From Burkholderiales bacterium (lineage in GTDB: Bacteria > Pseudomonadota > Gammaproteobacteria > Burkholderiales > Burkholderiaceae_C): DNA of 64,000 nucleotides. Location of the stretch: assembly GCA_028868825.1 (NCBI GenBank), contig JAGWTU010000002.1, positions 124,001-188,000 of the forward strand, written 5' to 3'. The notes under the pieces were generated by a model. It had not been told where the DNA came from. It searched no databases and saw only the letters and a list, made by a program, of their open reading frames with translations. Positions 38,508-47,175 of the stretch are shown here, piece by piece. The translations under genes were made by a program, and so were the position numbers. Positions within the stretch are counted from its first letter, which is position 1, and every line of letters starts with the position of its first letter.

Positions 38508-39299
38508 ATGAAACATCCCGCCAAGAAGACCATCGACACCCGCGGCAAGCGCCTCGGTGGCGAGACCCCGCTGCTGTGCACGCCGCTGGTCGGCCGCAAC
38601 GCCGAGCGCGTGCTCGCCGAGGCCGCCAGCGTGCTGCGCGGCAAGCCCGACATCATCGAATGGCGCGTCGACTTCTTCGACGCCATCGCCGACACCGCGG
38701 CGGTGATCGCCGTCGCCCAAGCGCTGCGCCAGCTCGTCGGCACGCTGCCCATCATCTTCACGCGCCGCTCGATCCGCGAGGGCGGCGAGCGCATCGCCAT
38801 CGACGACGAGGGCGTCGTCGCGCTCTACGACGCGGTGGCCGCGAGCCGGCTCGTCGACTTCATCGATTTCGAGATGGGCAACGACGCCGACCAGGTGCGC
38901 CGCGTGCGCGAGAGCACGCGCAGCCATGGCGTGCGGCTGATCCTCTCGCACCACAACTTCAGCTACACGCCCGATGTCGATTTCATCGTGCGCCTCTTCC
39001 TCGAGGCCGAGCGCCTGGGCGCCGATGTCGCCAAGGTCGCGGTGATGCCGCGCGACCGCGCCGACGTGCTGACGCTGCTGACCGCGACGGAGCGTGCCGA
39101 CGCGAAGTCGCATATCCCGCTGATCAGCATGTCGATGGGCCCGCTGGGATCGGTGACGCGGATGATCGGCGGCCTGTTCGGCTCCGGGCTGACCTTCGCC
39201 GTCGGCGAGGCGGCATCGGCGCCGGGGCAGATCCCGATCGGCGACCTCGTCGCCGTGTTCGACATCATCCGCCGCGCCCGCGGCGGCGAAATGTTCTGA
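38508..39299 (+). CDS. aroD: Type I 3-dehydroquinate dehydratase
   Basis: This 263-residue class I aldolase-fold enzyme dehydrates 3-dehydroquinate to 3-dehydroshikimate through a Schiff base. Conserved residues are visible: E51 and R53 (EWRVDFF), catalytic H149 (LSHHNF), Schiff-base K176 (VAKVAVMP), R213 (GSVTRMIG), and the C-terminal substrate loop SAPGQIPIGDL. Betaproteobacteria generally use type II enzymes for biosynthesis, so this copy in a catabolic-looking operon probably serves quinate degradation. Its stop overlaps the next ATG by one base (TGATG). Confidence 0.93.
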   Translation: MKHPAKKTIDTRGKRLGGETPLLCTPLVGRNAERVLAEAASVLRGKPDIIEWRVDFFDAIADTAAVIAVAQALRQLVGTLPIIFTRRSIREGGERIAIDDEGVVALYDAVAASRLVDFIDFEMGNDADQVRRVRESTRSHGVRLILSHHNFSYTPDVDFIVRLFLEAERLGADVAKVAVMPRDRADVLTLLTATERADAKSHIPLISMSMGPLGSVTRMIGGLFGSGLTFAVGEAASAPGQIPIGDLVAVFDIIRRARGGEMF

Positions 39300-40357
39300 T
39301 GCCCGATTCGAGCCCGACGCGCATCGCGGTCGCCGGCGCCGGCCTCATCGGCCGCGCCCATATCGGCGTGCTGCAGCGCAGCCCCGACTGCAGCCTGAGC
39401 GCGATCGTCGACCCCGGGCCCGCCGCGCACGCGCTGGCCGAGGCTGCCGGCGTGCCGCTGTACGCATCGATATCGGAGCTGCTCGCCGCCGACCGGCCCG
39501 ACGGCATCGTCGTCGCCACGCCCAATGCGCTGCATGTGCCGCAGGCGCTGGAGGCGATTGCCGCCGGCGTCGCCGTGCTGCTCGAAAAGCCGATCGCGCC
39601 GACGGTGGCCGAGGCGCGGCAACTCGTGCGCGCGGTCGACGAGTCGGGCGCGCGCGTGCTCATCGGCCACCACCGCGCGCACAGCCCGATCATGGCCAAG
39701 GCGCGCGAGGTCGTCGCTTCGGGCCGCCTCGGCCGCCTCGTCGCCGTGACCGGCAGCGCGACCTTCTACAAGCCCGACGAATACTTCGCCGATGGTCCCT
39801 GGCGGCGCGAGATCGGTGGCGGGCCGATCCTGCTCAACCTCATCCACGAGATCCACAACCTGCGCATGCTGTGCGGCGAGATCGCCGCCGTGCAGGCCAT
39901 CGCCTCGCGCGCGACACGCGGCCATGCGGTCGAAGACACGGTGGCGATCACGCTGCGCTTTGCCGGCGGCGCGCTCGGCAGCTTCATGCTCTCGGATTGC
40001 GCGGCCAGCCCGCGCAGCTGGGAGCAGACCTCGCGCGAGAACCCGGCCTACGCGAGCAGTGACGACGAGGACTGCTACGTCGTCGCCGGCACCGACGGCA
40101 GCCTCGCGGTGCCGACGATGCGGCTGAAGACCTATGCACGCGCGGCCGACCGCTCCTGGTTCCAGCCCTTCGAGGCCGGCGTCGTCGGCGTCGTCCGCGA
40201 CGACCCGCTGGTGCACCAGATGGCGCATTTCGGCGCCGTCGTGCGCGGCGAAACGGCGCCGCTCGTGAACGCGCGCGACGGCCTGGCCAATCTGCGCGTC
40301 ACCGCAGCCATCGCCGAGGCCGCCGCGAGCGGCCGCACGGTCGAGATCCACCCCTAG
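39299..40357 (+). CDS. Gfo/Idh/MocA family oxidoreductase
   Basis: This 352-residue NAD(P)-dependent dehydrogenase starts at ATG 39299, translationally coupled to aroD. It has the Rossmann motif VAGAGLIGRAH (10-20), VVATPNALH, the EKP catalytic lysine motif (LLEKPIAPTV), and the family's catalytic-region sequence GGGPILLNLIHEIHNLRML with an H available as acid/base. Substrates across the family are sugars, inositols and other cyclic polyols. In this operon, oxidation of quinate, shikimate or a relative is plausible but not shown. Confidence 0.85.
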   Translation: MPDSSPTRIAVAGAGLIGRAHIGVLQRSPDCSLSAIVDPGPAAHALAEAAGVPLYASISELLAADRPDGIVVATPNALHVPQALEAIAAGVAVLLEKPIAPTVAEARQLVRAVDESGARVLIGHHRAHSPIMAKAREVVASGRLGRLVAVTGSATFYKPDEYFADGPWRREIGGGPILLNLIHEIHNLRMLCGEIAAVQAIASRATRGHAVEDTVAITLRFAGGALGSFMLSDCAASPRSWEQTSRENPAYASSDDEDCYVVAGTDGSLAVPTMRLKTYARAADRSWFQPFEAGVVGVVRDDPLVHQMAHFGAVVRGETAPLVNARDGLANLRVTAAIAEAAASGRTVEIHP

Positions 40358-40370
40358 AGAAAGCCACGCG

Positions 40371-40811
40371 ATGAAGATCCTCATGCTCCACGGCATCAAC
40401 CACAATATGTTCGGCAAGCGCGACCCCAAGCAGTACGGGACGATCACGCTGGCCGAGATCGACTCGCGGCTGCAGGCGCTGGGCCGCCAGCTCGGCACCG
40501 AGGTCGAATCGTTCCAGACCAACAGCGAAGGCGCGATGTGCGAGCGCATCCATCAGGCCTACGCCGACAAGGTCGATGCGGTGCTGATCAACGCCGGCGC
40601 CTGGACGCACTACAGTTACGGCATCCGCGACGCGCTCGCGATCCTGACGGTGCCGGTGGTCGAGCTGCACATGTCCAACATCCACGCCCGCGAGGCCTTC
40701 CGCCATGTCTCGGTGTTCGCCGAGATCGTGCGCGGACAGATCTGCGGCTTCGGCGTCGACAGCTACCTGCTGGCGCTGCGCGCCGCGGTCTCGGCGGTCG
40801 AGAACGGCTGA
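40371..40811 (+). CDS. aroQ: Type II 3-dehydroquinate dehydratase
   Basis: This 146-residue dodecamer-type enzyme carries the expected active-site residues: N12, R17 and catalytic Y22 (GKRDPKQYG), N74 and H80 (INAGAWTHYS), H100 with N103 (VELHMSNIH) and R107. The N-terminal loop HGINHNMFG departs from the usual GPNLNLLG, and INPGA has become INAGA. It catalyses the same reaction as the type I enzyme two genes upstream by an unrelated mechanism. The divergent loops suggest a catabolic or altered-specificity paralogue rather than the biosynthetic AroQ. Confidence 0.92.
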   Translation: MKILMLHGINHNMFGKRDPKQYGTITLAEIDSRLQALGRQLGTEVESFQTNSEGAMCERIHQAYADKVDAVLINAGAWTHYSYGIRDALAILTVPVVELHMSNIHAREAFRHVSVFAEIVRGQICGFGVDSYLLALRAAVSAVENG

Positions 40812-40819
40812 GCGCGGCG

Positions 40820-41656
40820 ATGCTGATCACCGGTAGGACCGAATTCATCGCCCACATCGGCTGGCCGACGCATGCCTTCAAGGCGCCGATGATCTACAAC
40901 CCGTATTTCGAGCGCGCCGGCATCGATTGCGTCGTCGTGCCAATGGGCTGCCAGAGCGCGAATTACGCCACCTTCCTGCGCTCGGTGTTCACGCTCGAGA
41001 ACATCCGCGGCGCGCTGATCACGATGCCGCACAAGGTCTCGACGGTGGCGCTGCTCGACGTCGCGACGCCGACGGTGCAGATCGCCGGCTCCTGCAACGC
41101 CGTGCGGCGCGACGAGCAGGGCCGCCTCGTCGGCGACATGTTCGACGGCGAGGGCTTCGTGCGCGGCATCCGCCGCAAGGGCTGCGTCACCGAGGGCATC
41201 GCGGCGCTCGTCGTCGGCTGCGGCGGCGTCGGCTCGGCGATCGCGGCCTCGCTCGCGGCCGCCGGCATCGGCGCCATTACGCTGACCGACGCGCACGAGG
41301 CCTCGGCCGTGGCGCTCGGCCAGCGGCTGGCGGCGCATTACCCGGCGCTGCAGGTGCGCGTCGGCAGCAACGACCCCGCCGGCCACGACCTCGTCGTCAA
41401 CGCCACGCCGATGGGCATGGACGACGGCGACCCGCTGCCGATGGATGTCGCGCGCATCGCGCCGTCGGCCTTCGTCGGCGAGGTCGTGATGAAGCAGGAG
41501 ATGACGGCCTTCCTGCGCGCCGTGCGCGATCGCGGCTGCCGCTACCAGATCGGCTCGGACATGCTGTTCGAGCAGATCCCGGCGTACCTCGAATTCTTCG
41601 GCCTGCCGACGACGACGCCCGAAGCGCTGCGCGAAGTCGCGCGGCTGCAGTACTAG
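40820..41656 (+). CDS. Shikimate dehydrogenase-like oxidoreductase
   Basis: This 278-residue AroE-family protein has the substrate-domain lysine K72 (ITMPHKVS), aspartate D109 (GDMFDGEGF), the NADP loop VVGCGGVGSAIAAS and NATPMGM. The N-terminal S-x-S motif that holds the shikimate carboxylate in AroE (HSxSP) is replaced by HAFKAP, so the substrate may differ: quinate, dehydroshikimate analogues or another hydroxy acid. It lies 8 bp after aroQ and 8 bp before quiC. YdiB- or SDH-L-like catabolic dehydrogenase is a reasonable reading; the strict biosynthetic role is unlikely. Confidence 0.85.
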   Translation: MLITGRTEFIAHIGWPTHAFKAPMIYNPYFERAGIDCVVVPMGCQSANYATFLRSVFTLENIRGALITMPHKVSTVALLDVATPTVQIAGSCNAVRRDEQGRLVGDMFDGEGFVRGIRRKGCVTEGIAALVVGCGGVGSAIAASLAAAGIGAITLTDAHEASAVALGQRLAAHYPALQVRVGSNDPAGHDLVVNATPMGMDDGDPLPMDVARIAPSAFVGEVVMKQEMTAFLRAVRDRGCRYQIGSDMLFEQIPAYLEFFGLPTTTPEALREVARLQY

Positions 41657-41664
41657 ACATCGCG

Positions 41665-43563
41665 ATGCGCCGCTCGATCGCCACCGTCTCGCTCTCGGGC
41701 ATGCTGCGCGAGAAGATCGAGGCCATCGCCGCGGCCGGCTTCGACGGCTTCGAGGTGTTCGAGAACGACCTGCTGCAGTTCAGCGGCAGCCCGCGCGACG
41801 TGCGCGCGATGGCCGCCGACCTGGGCCTCGCGATCGACATGTTCCAGCCCTTCCGCGATTTCGACGGCGCGCGCCTGGAGCAGGTGCAGCGCAGCCTCGA
41901 CCGCGCCGAACGCAAGTTCGACCTCATGGGCGAGCTCGGCACCGATCTGCTGCTCGTGTGCTCGAACGTCCAGCCCGAGGCCAGCGGCGACATCGAACAG
42001 CTCGCCGAGCAATACGCGATGCTCGCCGAGCGCGCGCACCAGCGCGGCCTGCGCATCGCCTACGAGGCGCTGGCCTGGGGCCGGCAGATCAAGCTCTACG
42101 CGCAGGTCTGGGCCGTCGTGCGGCGCGTGAACCGGGCCAACTTCGGCCTCACGCTCGACAGCTTCCACACGCTGGCACTGCGCGACGATCCGGCGGGCAT
42201 CGCGCGCATACCGGCCGACAAGATCTTCTACGTCCAGCTCGCCGACGCGCCCTGGGTGCAGACCGACGTGCTCAGCCACAGCCGCCATTTCCGCTGCTTC
42301 CCGGGCCAGGGCGAATTCGACGTCACCGGCTTCCTCGGCGCCGTGCTCGACGCCGGCTACCGCGGGACGATCTCGCTCGAGGTCTTCAACGACGAATTCC
42401 GCTCGGCGCCGGCGCGCGCCAACGCCGTCGACGCGATGCAATCGCTGCTCTGGCTCGAGGAACAGGTGCGGCTGACGCGGCCGCCACCGGCGGCGAACAC
42501 GCCGGCGGCCGCGCCGGTCGCGCTCTTCGAGGCGCCGCCGGCGCCGCGGCTGGCCGGCTGGTCGTTCATCGAATTCGCCGTCGACCCGGCGGCGGCCGAT
42601 CGGCTCGGCGCGCTGCTCGAAGCCCTCGGTTTCACGCGCCGCGGCCGCCACCGCACGCGGGCCATCGATCTCTACGCGCTCGGCGAGGTGCGGCTGCTGC
42701 TGAACCAGGAACCCGATTCCTATGCCCGCCCCTATTTCGAGATCCATGGCGCATCGGCCTGCGCGCTGGCACTGACGACGCCCGACGCCTGCGCCGCGAT
42801 CGAACGCGCACGCGCGCTCGGCTGCACGACGCTGGGCGGTTGCGACGGCGCCAACGAACTCTCGGTGCCCTCGGTCACCGCGCCCGACGGCAGCCTGGTC
42901 TATTTCTGCGAACCCGCCGCGGGCGGCGCGCAGGCCTTCGAGGCCGATTTCGAGACCGTCGATGCGGCCGCCGCGGCTCCCGGCGGCGCGCGCATCGACC
43001 ATATCGTGCGCGCCGTGCCGGCCGGCCAGATCAACCCCTGGGTGCTGTTCCAGCGCGCCGTGCTCGGCCTCGTGCCGCAGCGCCAGGTCGTGCTGCACGA
43101 CCCCTACGGCGTGCTGCGCAGCCGCGAGATCGAATCCGACGACGGTGCGGTGCGCACCTCGCTGATCGTCTCGGAGCGCGACAACACGGTCGTCTCGCGC
43201 TCGGTGTCGCGCTTCTTCGGCGCCGGCGTGCAGCAGATCGCGATCGCCGTCGACGACATCTTCGCGACGATGGCCGAGCTGCACCGCCGCGGCGCGCCGA
43301 TGCTGCCGGTGCCGGCGAACTACCACGACGATCTGCAGGCCCGCTACGACCTCGACCCGGCGCTGCTCGAGTCGCTGCGCACGCTCGGTCTGCTGTATGA
43401 GCGCGACGAGCGCGGCGGCGAATTCATCCACGCCTACGCGGCGCCTTTCGACGAGCGCTTCGAATTCGAATTCGTCCAGCGCCGCGGCGGCTACGACCAT
43501 TACGGCGCGACGAATTCGCCGGTGCGGCTGGCGGCACTGGCCGAACATATCCGCGGCGGATGA
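41665..43563 (+). CDS. quiC: QuiC-type 3-dehydroshikimate dehydratase (isomerase/HPPD-like fusion)
   Basis: This 632-residue two-domain protein has an N-terminal TIM-barrel (1-280; GFDGFEVFENDLL, IAYEALAWG, LTLDSFHTL, ISLEVFNDEF with metal-binding Glu/Asp/His) and a C-terminal 4-hydroxyphenylpyruvate-dioxygenase-like domain (about 300-632; RIDHIVRAVP, VQQIAIAVDDIFATM, FEFEFVQRRGGYDHYG). This architecture is that of bacterial 3-dehydroshikimate dehydratases that form protocatechuate. It is the last gene of the operon and explains the block: dehydroquinate to dehydroshikimate to protocatechuate. No protocatechuate ring-cleavage genes lie in the window. Confidence 0.9.
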   Translation: MRRSIATVSLSGMLREKIEAIAAAGFDGFEVFENDLLQFSGSPRDVRAMAADLGLAIDMFQPFRDFDGARLEQVQRSLDRAERKFDLMGELGTDLLLVCSNVQPEASGDIEQLAEQYAMLAERAHQRGLRIAYEALAWGRQIKLYAQVWAVVRRVNRANFGLTLDSFHTLALRDDPAGIARIPADKIFYVQLADAPWVQTDVLSHSRHFRCFPGQGEFDVTGFLGAVLDAGYRGTISLEVFNDEFRSAPARANAVDAMQSLLWLEEQVRLTRPPPAANTPAAAPVALFEAPPAPRLAGWSFIEFAVDPAAADRLGALLEALGFTRRGRHRTRAIDLYALGEVRLLLNQEPDSYARPYFEIHGASACALALTTPDACAAIERARALGCTTLGGCDGANELSVPSVTAPDGSLVYFCEPAAGGAQAFEADFETVDAAAAAPGGARIDHIVRAVPAGQINPWVLFQRAVLGLVPQRQVVLHDPYGVLRSREIESDDGAVRTSLIVSERDNTVVSRSVSRFFGAGVQQIAIAVDDIFATMAELHRRGAPMLPVPANYHDDLQARYDLDPALLESLRTLGLLYERDERGGEFIHAYAAPFDERFEFEFVQRRGGYDHYGATNSPVRLAALAEHIRGG

Positions 43564-43587
43564 CGGGCGCGGCCGCGGCCGCCGGAT

Positions 43588-44358
43588 TCAGATGCCGGCG
43601 TACCAGGCGTAGCCGCTGTGGTCTTCCCAGTAGCCGCCGCTGCCGCGGCCGATGTCGCCGAACGATTCCACCAGCTCGATGCGCATCAGGTATTTCGCCT
43701 GCTTGTAGCCGAGCTGGCGCTCGACGCGCAGGCGCAGCGGCGCGCCGTTGGTCACCGGCAGCGCGCGACCGTTGAGGCCGTAGGCGAGGATGGTCTGCGG
43801 GTGGTAGGCATCGTCCATGTCGATGCTCTCGTAATAGGGCACCTCGTGGTCGCCGCTGCCGAAGCTGTCGGCGCAATGGAAGACGAGGAAGCGCGCCTGC
43901 GGCAGCGGCCGCACGAGTTCGAGCACGCGCGCCAGCGGCACGCCGGTCCACTGGCCGATCGCGCTCCAGCCCTCGACGCAATCGTGGCGCGTGATCTGCG
44001 TGCGCGCCGGCATCAGCCGCAGTTGCGCCAGCGACAGCGACGCCGGTTGCGCGACGAGGCCGTCGACCACCAGCCGCCAGTCGGCGAAGCCGCCGGCCGC
44101 CAGCTCGCGGTAGTCGTCGTCGTCGGGGTCGGTGTTCCCGTTGCCGCGGAAGCCGGGCGAGAGGTCGGCGACGGTGAATTCCTGCGCCATCGAGCGCCGG
44201 CCTCCGAGCAGCTTGTGGACGCCGCGGTTCAGCGTCTCGGCGCTCGAGAGCAGGCCGCCGGTGCCGCGGTCGACGCGCTCGCAGCCGCCGAGCAGCAGGG
44301 CGCCGGCGCCGGCGGCGGCGCCGAGCAGGATGCGGCGGCGGGCGATGGGCTTATTCAT
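43588..44358 (-). CDS. Sulfite oxidase-like molybdopterin protein, Tat lipoprotein
   Basis: This 256-residue protein has the oxidoreductase molybdopterin-binding (sulfite oxidase/YedY) fold, with the Mo-ligand cysteine in RHDCVEGWSAIGQW and VPYYESIDMDDAYHPQ. The N-terminus combines an Arg triplet (PIARRRILLG) and a lipobox (LLLGGC), suggesting Tat export followed by lipidation. Its start overlaps the cytochrome b gene end by 8 nt. The pair resembles MsrPQ-like or sulfite-dehydrogenase-like modules, but the sequence is shorter than MsrP and the substrate is not identifiable. Confidence 0.83.
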   Translation of the reverse strand: MNKPIARRRILLGAAAGAGALLLGGCERVDRGTGGLLSSAETLNRGVHKLLGGRRSMAQEFTVADLSPGFRGNGNTDPDDDDYRELAAGGFADWRLVVDGLVAQPASLSLAQLRLMPARTQITRHDCVEGWSAIGQWTGVPLARVLELVRPLPQARFLVFHCADSFGSGDHEVPYYESIDMDDAYHPQTILAYGLNGRALPVTNGAPLRLRVERQLGYKQAKYLMRIELVESFGDIGRGSGGYWEDHSGYAWYAGI

Positions 44359-45241
44359 GGTGCACCGTGATGCGGTAGCGGCCGGTGATCATCGACCGCA
44401 GGTGGTTCCACAGTCCGCTGACGATGACCTCGAAGACGTGGATGGCGACGAAGCCGACGAGCAGCCAGGCGACGATGAAATGGATCGTGCGCGCCGACTG
44501 GCGCCCGCCGAGCCAGTCGACCCAGCCCGGCAGCAGCGAATTCAGCCAAGGCGACATCGCCCAGCCGCAGAGGATGATCAGCGGCAGCAGGCCGAAGATG
44601 ACACCGAGGTAGGCGAACTTCTGCAGCACGTTGTAGTCGCGCGCCGCCTCGCCCTGCGGGTGGCGGAACAGCGCGTGGTCGACGATCGAGCGCCCGATGC
44701 CGCGCAGGTCGGCGCGCGTCGGCCAGAGGTCGCGCCGCAGATGGCCGCTGGACAGCGCATGACCGACATAGGCCAGGCCGTTGAGCACGAAGATCCAGGC
44801 GAAGAAGAAATGCCAGCGCCGCGCGTCGGCCAGCGAATAGGGTCCCGGTATCGTCATCCACGACGGAAACGCGACCGAATTCGGCAGGCCGTCGGGGCCC
44901 TTCGACAGGCCGAGCCACCCGGTGGTGTCGTAGTTGCGACCGAGCAGTTGCGTCACGCCTGTGGGGTGACCGCCGCTCGACATCGTGCCGATCATCAGCA
45001 GCGAATGGCGCCCCGCGACGTAGGACGAGGCGCCCCAGTCGAGCGAGGGATGGGCGTTGAAGATCATCAGCCCGCTCATCAGCAGCACGGTGAACGAGAC
45101 GACATTGGTCCAGTGCATCAGCCGCACGGCCAGGCTGTGGCGCGGATAGAAATAGCTGGCGGGGGCGGCTTCGGTCACTCGCGATCTCCGTGCAGAGGAT
45201 GCCGCCGTGGGCGGCGGCGGGGCCGTCGTCGGCGCGTTCAT
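44351..45241 (-). CDS. Cytochrome b561-type membrane protein, partner of the molybdoenzyme
   Basis: This 296-residue protein has an acidic/Ala-rich cytoplasmic start, then about five hydrophobic segments. Likely haem-ligand histidines lie in VRLMHWTNVVS (first helix), RRWHFFFAW, and the last pair in IHFIVAWLLVGFVAIHVFE. It should carry electrons between quinones and the exported molybdoprotein encoded next. The long periplasmic segment between helices one and two (about 65-140) is typical of hydrogenase/DMSO-type cytochrome b subunits. Confidence 0.85.
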   Translation of the reverse strand: MNAPTTAPPPPTAASSARRSRVTEAAPASYFYPRHSLAVRLMHWTNVVSFTVLLMSGLMIFNAHPSLDWGASSYVAGRHSLLMIGTMSSGGHPTGVTQLLGRNYDTTGWLGLSKGPDGLPNSVAFPSWMTIPGPYSLADARRWHFFFAWIFVLNGLAYVGHALSSGHLRRDLWPTRADLRGIGRSIVDHALFRHPQGEAARDYNVLQKFAYLGVIFGLLPLIILCGWAMSPWLNSLLPGWVDWLGGRQSARTIHFIVAWLLVGFVAIHVFEVIVSGLWNHLRSMITGRYRITVHHE

Positions 45242-45415
45242 GCTAACCCGGCGCCGGATTCACTGCTGGCCAAAAGTTCGGTGTCACTGCCGTCATCGAG
45301 GGCGATGCGCAGGAGGCCGGGCCGCCGACGGTGCAGGTAGGGCTCATGGGGGTTGGTCGGCCCGGAAGGCGCCGGCTTACGCCGCGACGCTGACGGCCGC
45401 GCCGCCGGCTCAAGT

Positions 45416-45456
45416 CGGCTTGCGGCGGGCCGATACCCACATGGGGCCGCAAGCCG
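45416..45456. repeat. Perfect 11-bp hairpin in the intergenic region
   Basis: CGGCTTGCGGC (45416-45426) pairs with GCCGCAAGCCG (45446-45456) around a 19-nt loop. The stem contains CTTGCGGC, also found in the middle stem of the nested element at 14690-14928. It lies between divergent genes (45242-45501), so a terminator role is unlikely. The rest of this 260-bp gap shows no convincing gene. Confidence 0.5.
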
Positions 45457-45501
45457 CGTCGCGGCATCGCCGACGCCGCGGCCCGCTGAACGCTGGAAAC
45501 C

Positions 45502-47175
45502 ATGATCAACGACGCCGCGGTGGTGCAATACGAAACGCTGCTCGCCCAGGAGCGGGCCGCGCGTGCGGCCGCCGAGGCGACGCTGGAGGCGACACGCCGC
45601 GAGCTGTTCGACACCAATGTCGAGTTGCAGACGCTCATCGTCGGACTCGACGAGGCGGTGGCCACGCGCACGGCCGAGATGCTCGCCGCGCGCGACCGCG
45701 CGATCGCCGCCGATTCGGCCAAGAGCGCCTTCCTGGCGAACATGAGCCACGAGATCCGCACGCCCCTGACGAGCATCATCGGCTTCGCCGAGCTGATGCT
45801 CGACCAGCGCCGGCTGACCTCGATCGGTCGCGGCGAGGCGCTCTCGACGATCCTGCGCAACGCGCGCCACCTGCTCGAGCTGATCAGCGACATCCTCGAC
45901 CTCTCGAAGATCGAGGCCGACGGGCTCGAACTCGACGTCCAGGACGTCGACCTGCCGGGCCTGCTGGCCGAGATCGAATCGATGCTCGGACCGCGGGCGC
46001 GCGAGAAGGGCCTGCAGTTCGATGTCTGCCCGCGCCTGCCGCTGCCGCGCACGATCCGCGGCGACAAGGTGCGGCTCAAGCAGATCATCGTCAACTTCTG
46101 CAGCAACTCGCTCAAGTTCACCGAGACCGGCACGGTCGAGATCGAGGTCATCCACGACCGCGCGACGCGGCGGCTCGAGATCGCCGTCGGCGACACCGGC
46201 ATCGGCATGACCGAGGGCCAGGTCGCGCGCCTGTTCCAGCCCTTCACGCAGGCCGACGTCTCGACGACGCGCCGCTTCGGCGGCACGGGCCTGGGCCTGT
46301 ACATCAGCCGCCAGCTCGCCCAGCTGATGGGCGCGACGATCGAGGTCCGCTCGCAGCCCGGCGCCGGCAGCCGCTTCGCGCTGTGCCTGACGCTGGGCGA
46401 CGCCCCGCCGGGGCCGCTGATCCACGACCAGGCCGATTTCTCGCGCGGCACCGAGCTGTTCCGCCACGACGACCTCGAATGGGTGCCGGCGCTGCGCGGC
46501 CGCGTCCTGCTGGCCGAGGACGGCCCGCACAACCAGCGCCTGATCGGCGCGCTGATCGAGGCCACCGGGGCCGAGCTGACGCTCGTCGACAACGGCGAGG
46601 CGGCTTTCCAGGAAGCGCTGGGCGGCGACTACGACCTCGTGCTGATGGACATCCAGATGCCGGTGATGGACGGGCTGACGGCGATCCGGCTGTTGCGCGA
46701 CGCCGGCTATGCGAGCCCGATCGTCGCCCTCACCGCCAACGTCATGCGCTCCGACATCGAGAGCTACCGCCAGGCCGGCTGCGACGATGCGCTGGGCAAG
46801 CCGATCGACCGCCGCCGCATGTACGGCGTGCTGGCGCGCCACCTCGCCGCGGCCGATGGCGAGGCCGAACGGCCCGATCAGGTCGGCGACAAGATCGAGG
46901 CCGTCGTGCAGCGCCTGGCCGAGGAGTTCCGCGCCGAGCTGCCGCAGCGCATCGCGATGCTCGAGCTGCTGCTGGCGCGCCGCGAATGGCCGCGCCTGCG
47001 CAGCGAGTTGCATGCGATCAAGGGCGTCGCCGGTTCGATCGGCTACCCGCAGCTGACGCGCCTGGCGCAGCCGGGCGAGCTGGCCATCCTCGACCAGCGC
47101 TACGAAGAGGCCGAATTGCAATGCGCCTTGCTGCTGGACGCGGCGCGCGCGATCGTGGAGTGCCCCTCATGTTGA
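45502..47175 (+). CDS. Soluble hybrid histidine kinase (HisKA-HATPase-REC-HPt)
   Basis: This 557-residue protein has an N-terminal coiled-coil of about 70 residues, HisKA with H83 (NMSHEIRTPL), HATPase with N-box NFCSNSLKF and GGTGLGLYIS, a receiver domain with D383 (LMDIQMPVMDG) and a C-terminal HPt domain with H504 (ELHAIKGVAG). There is no transmembrane or sensor domain, so input probably comes through the coiled coil or a partner. It overlaps the following receiver gene by 7 nt, giving a complete H-D-H-D relay in two genes. Confidence 0.92.
   Translation: MINDAAVVQYETLLAQERAARAAAEATLEATRRELFDTNVELQTLIVGLDEAVATRTAEMLAARDRAIAADSAKSAFLANMSHEIRTPLTSIIGFAELMLDQRRLTSIGRGEALSTILRNARHLLELISDILDLSKIEADGLELDVQDVDLPGLLAEIESMLGPRAREKGLQFDVCPRLPLPRTIRGDKVRLKQIIVNFCSNSLKFTETGTVEIEVIHDRATRRLEIAVGDTGIGMTEGQVARLFQPFTQADVSTTRRFGGTGLGLYISRQLAQLMGATIEVRSQPGAGSRFALCLTLGDAPPGPLIHDQADFSRGTELFRHDDLEWVPALRGRVLLAEDGPHNQRLIGALIEATGAELTLVDNGEAAFQEALGGDYDLVLMDIQMPVMDGLTAIRLLRDAGYASPIVALTANVMRSDIESYRQAGCDDALGKPIDRRRMYGVLARHLAAADGEAERPDQVGDKIEAVVQRLAEEFRAELPQRIAMLELLLARREWPRLRSELHAIKGVAGSIGYPQLTRLAQPGELAILDQRYEEAELQCALLLDAARAIVECPSC

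Noticed and set aside
45238-45340. A minus-strand frame ending ATGA-coupled to the cytochrome b gene start
   Set aside because: No start codon lies within the plausible part, the upstream frame is low-complexity Arg/Ala, and the resemblance to coding sequence is too short to support a gene.
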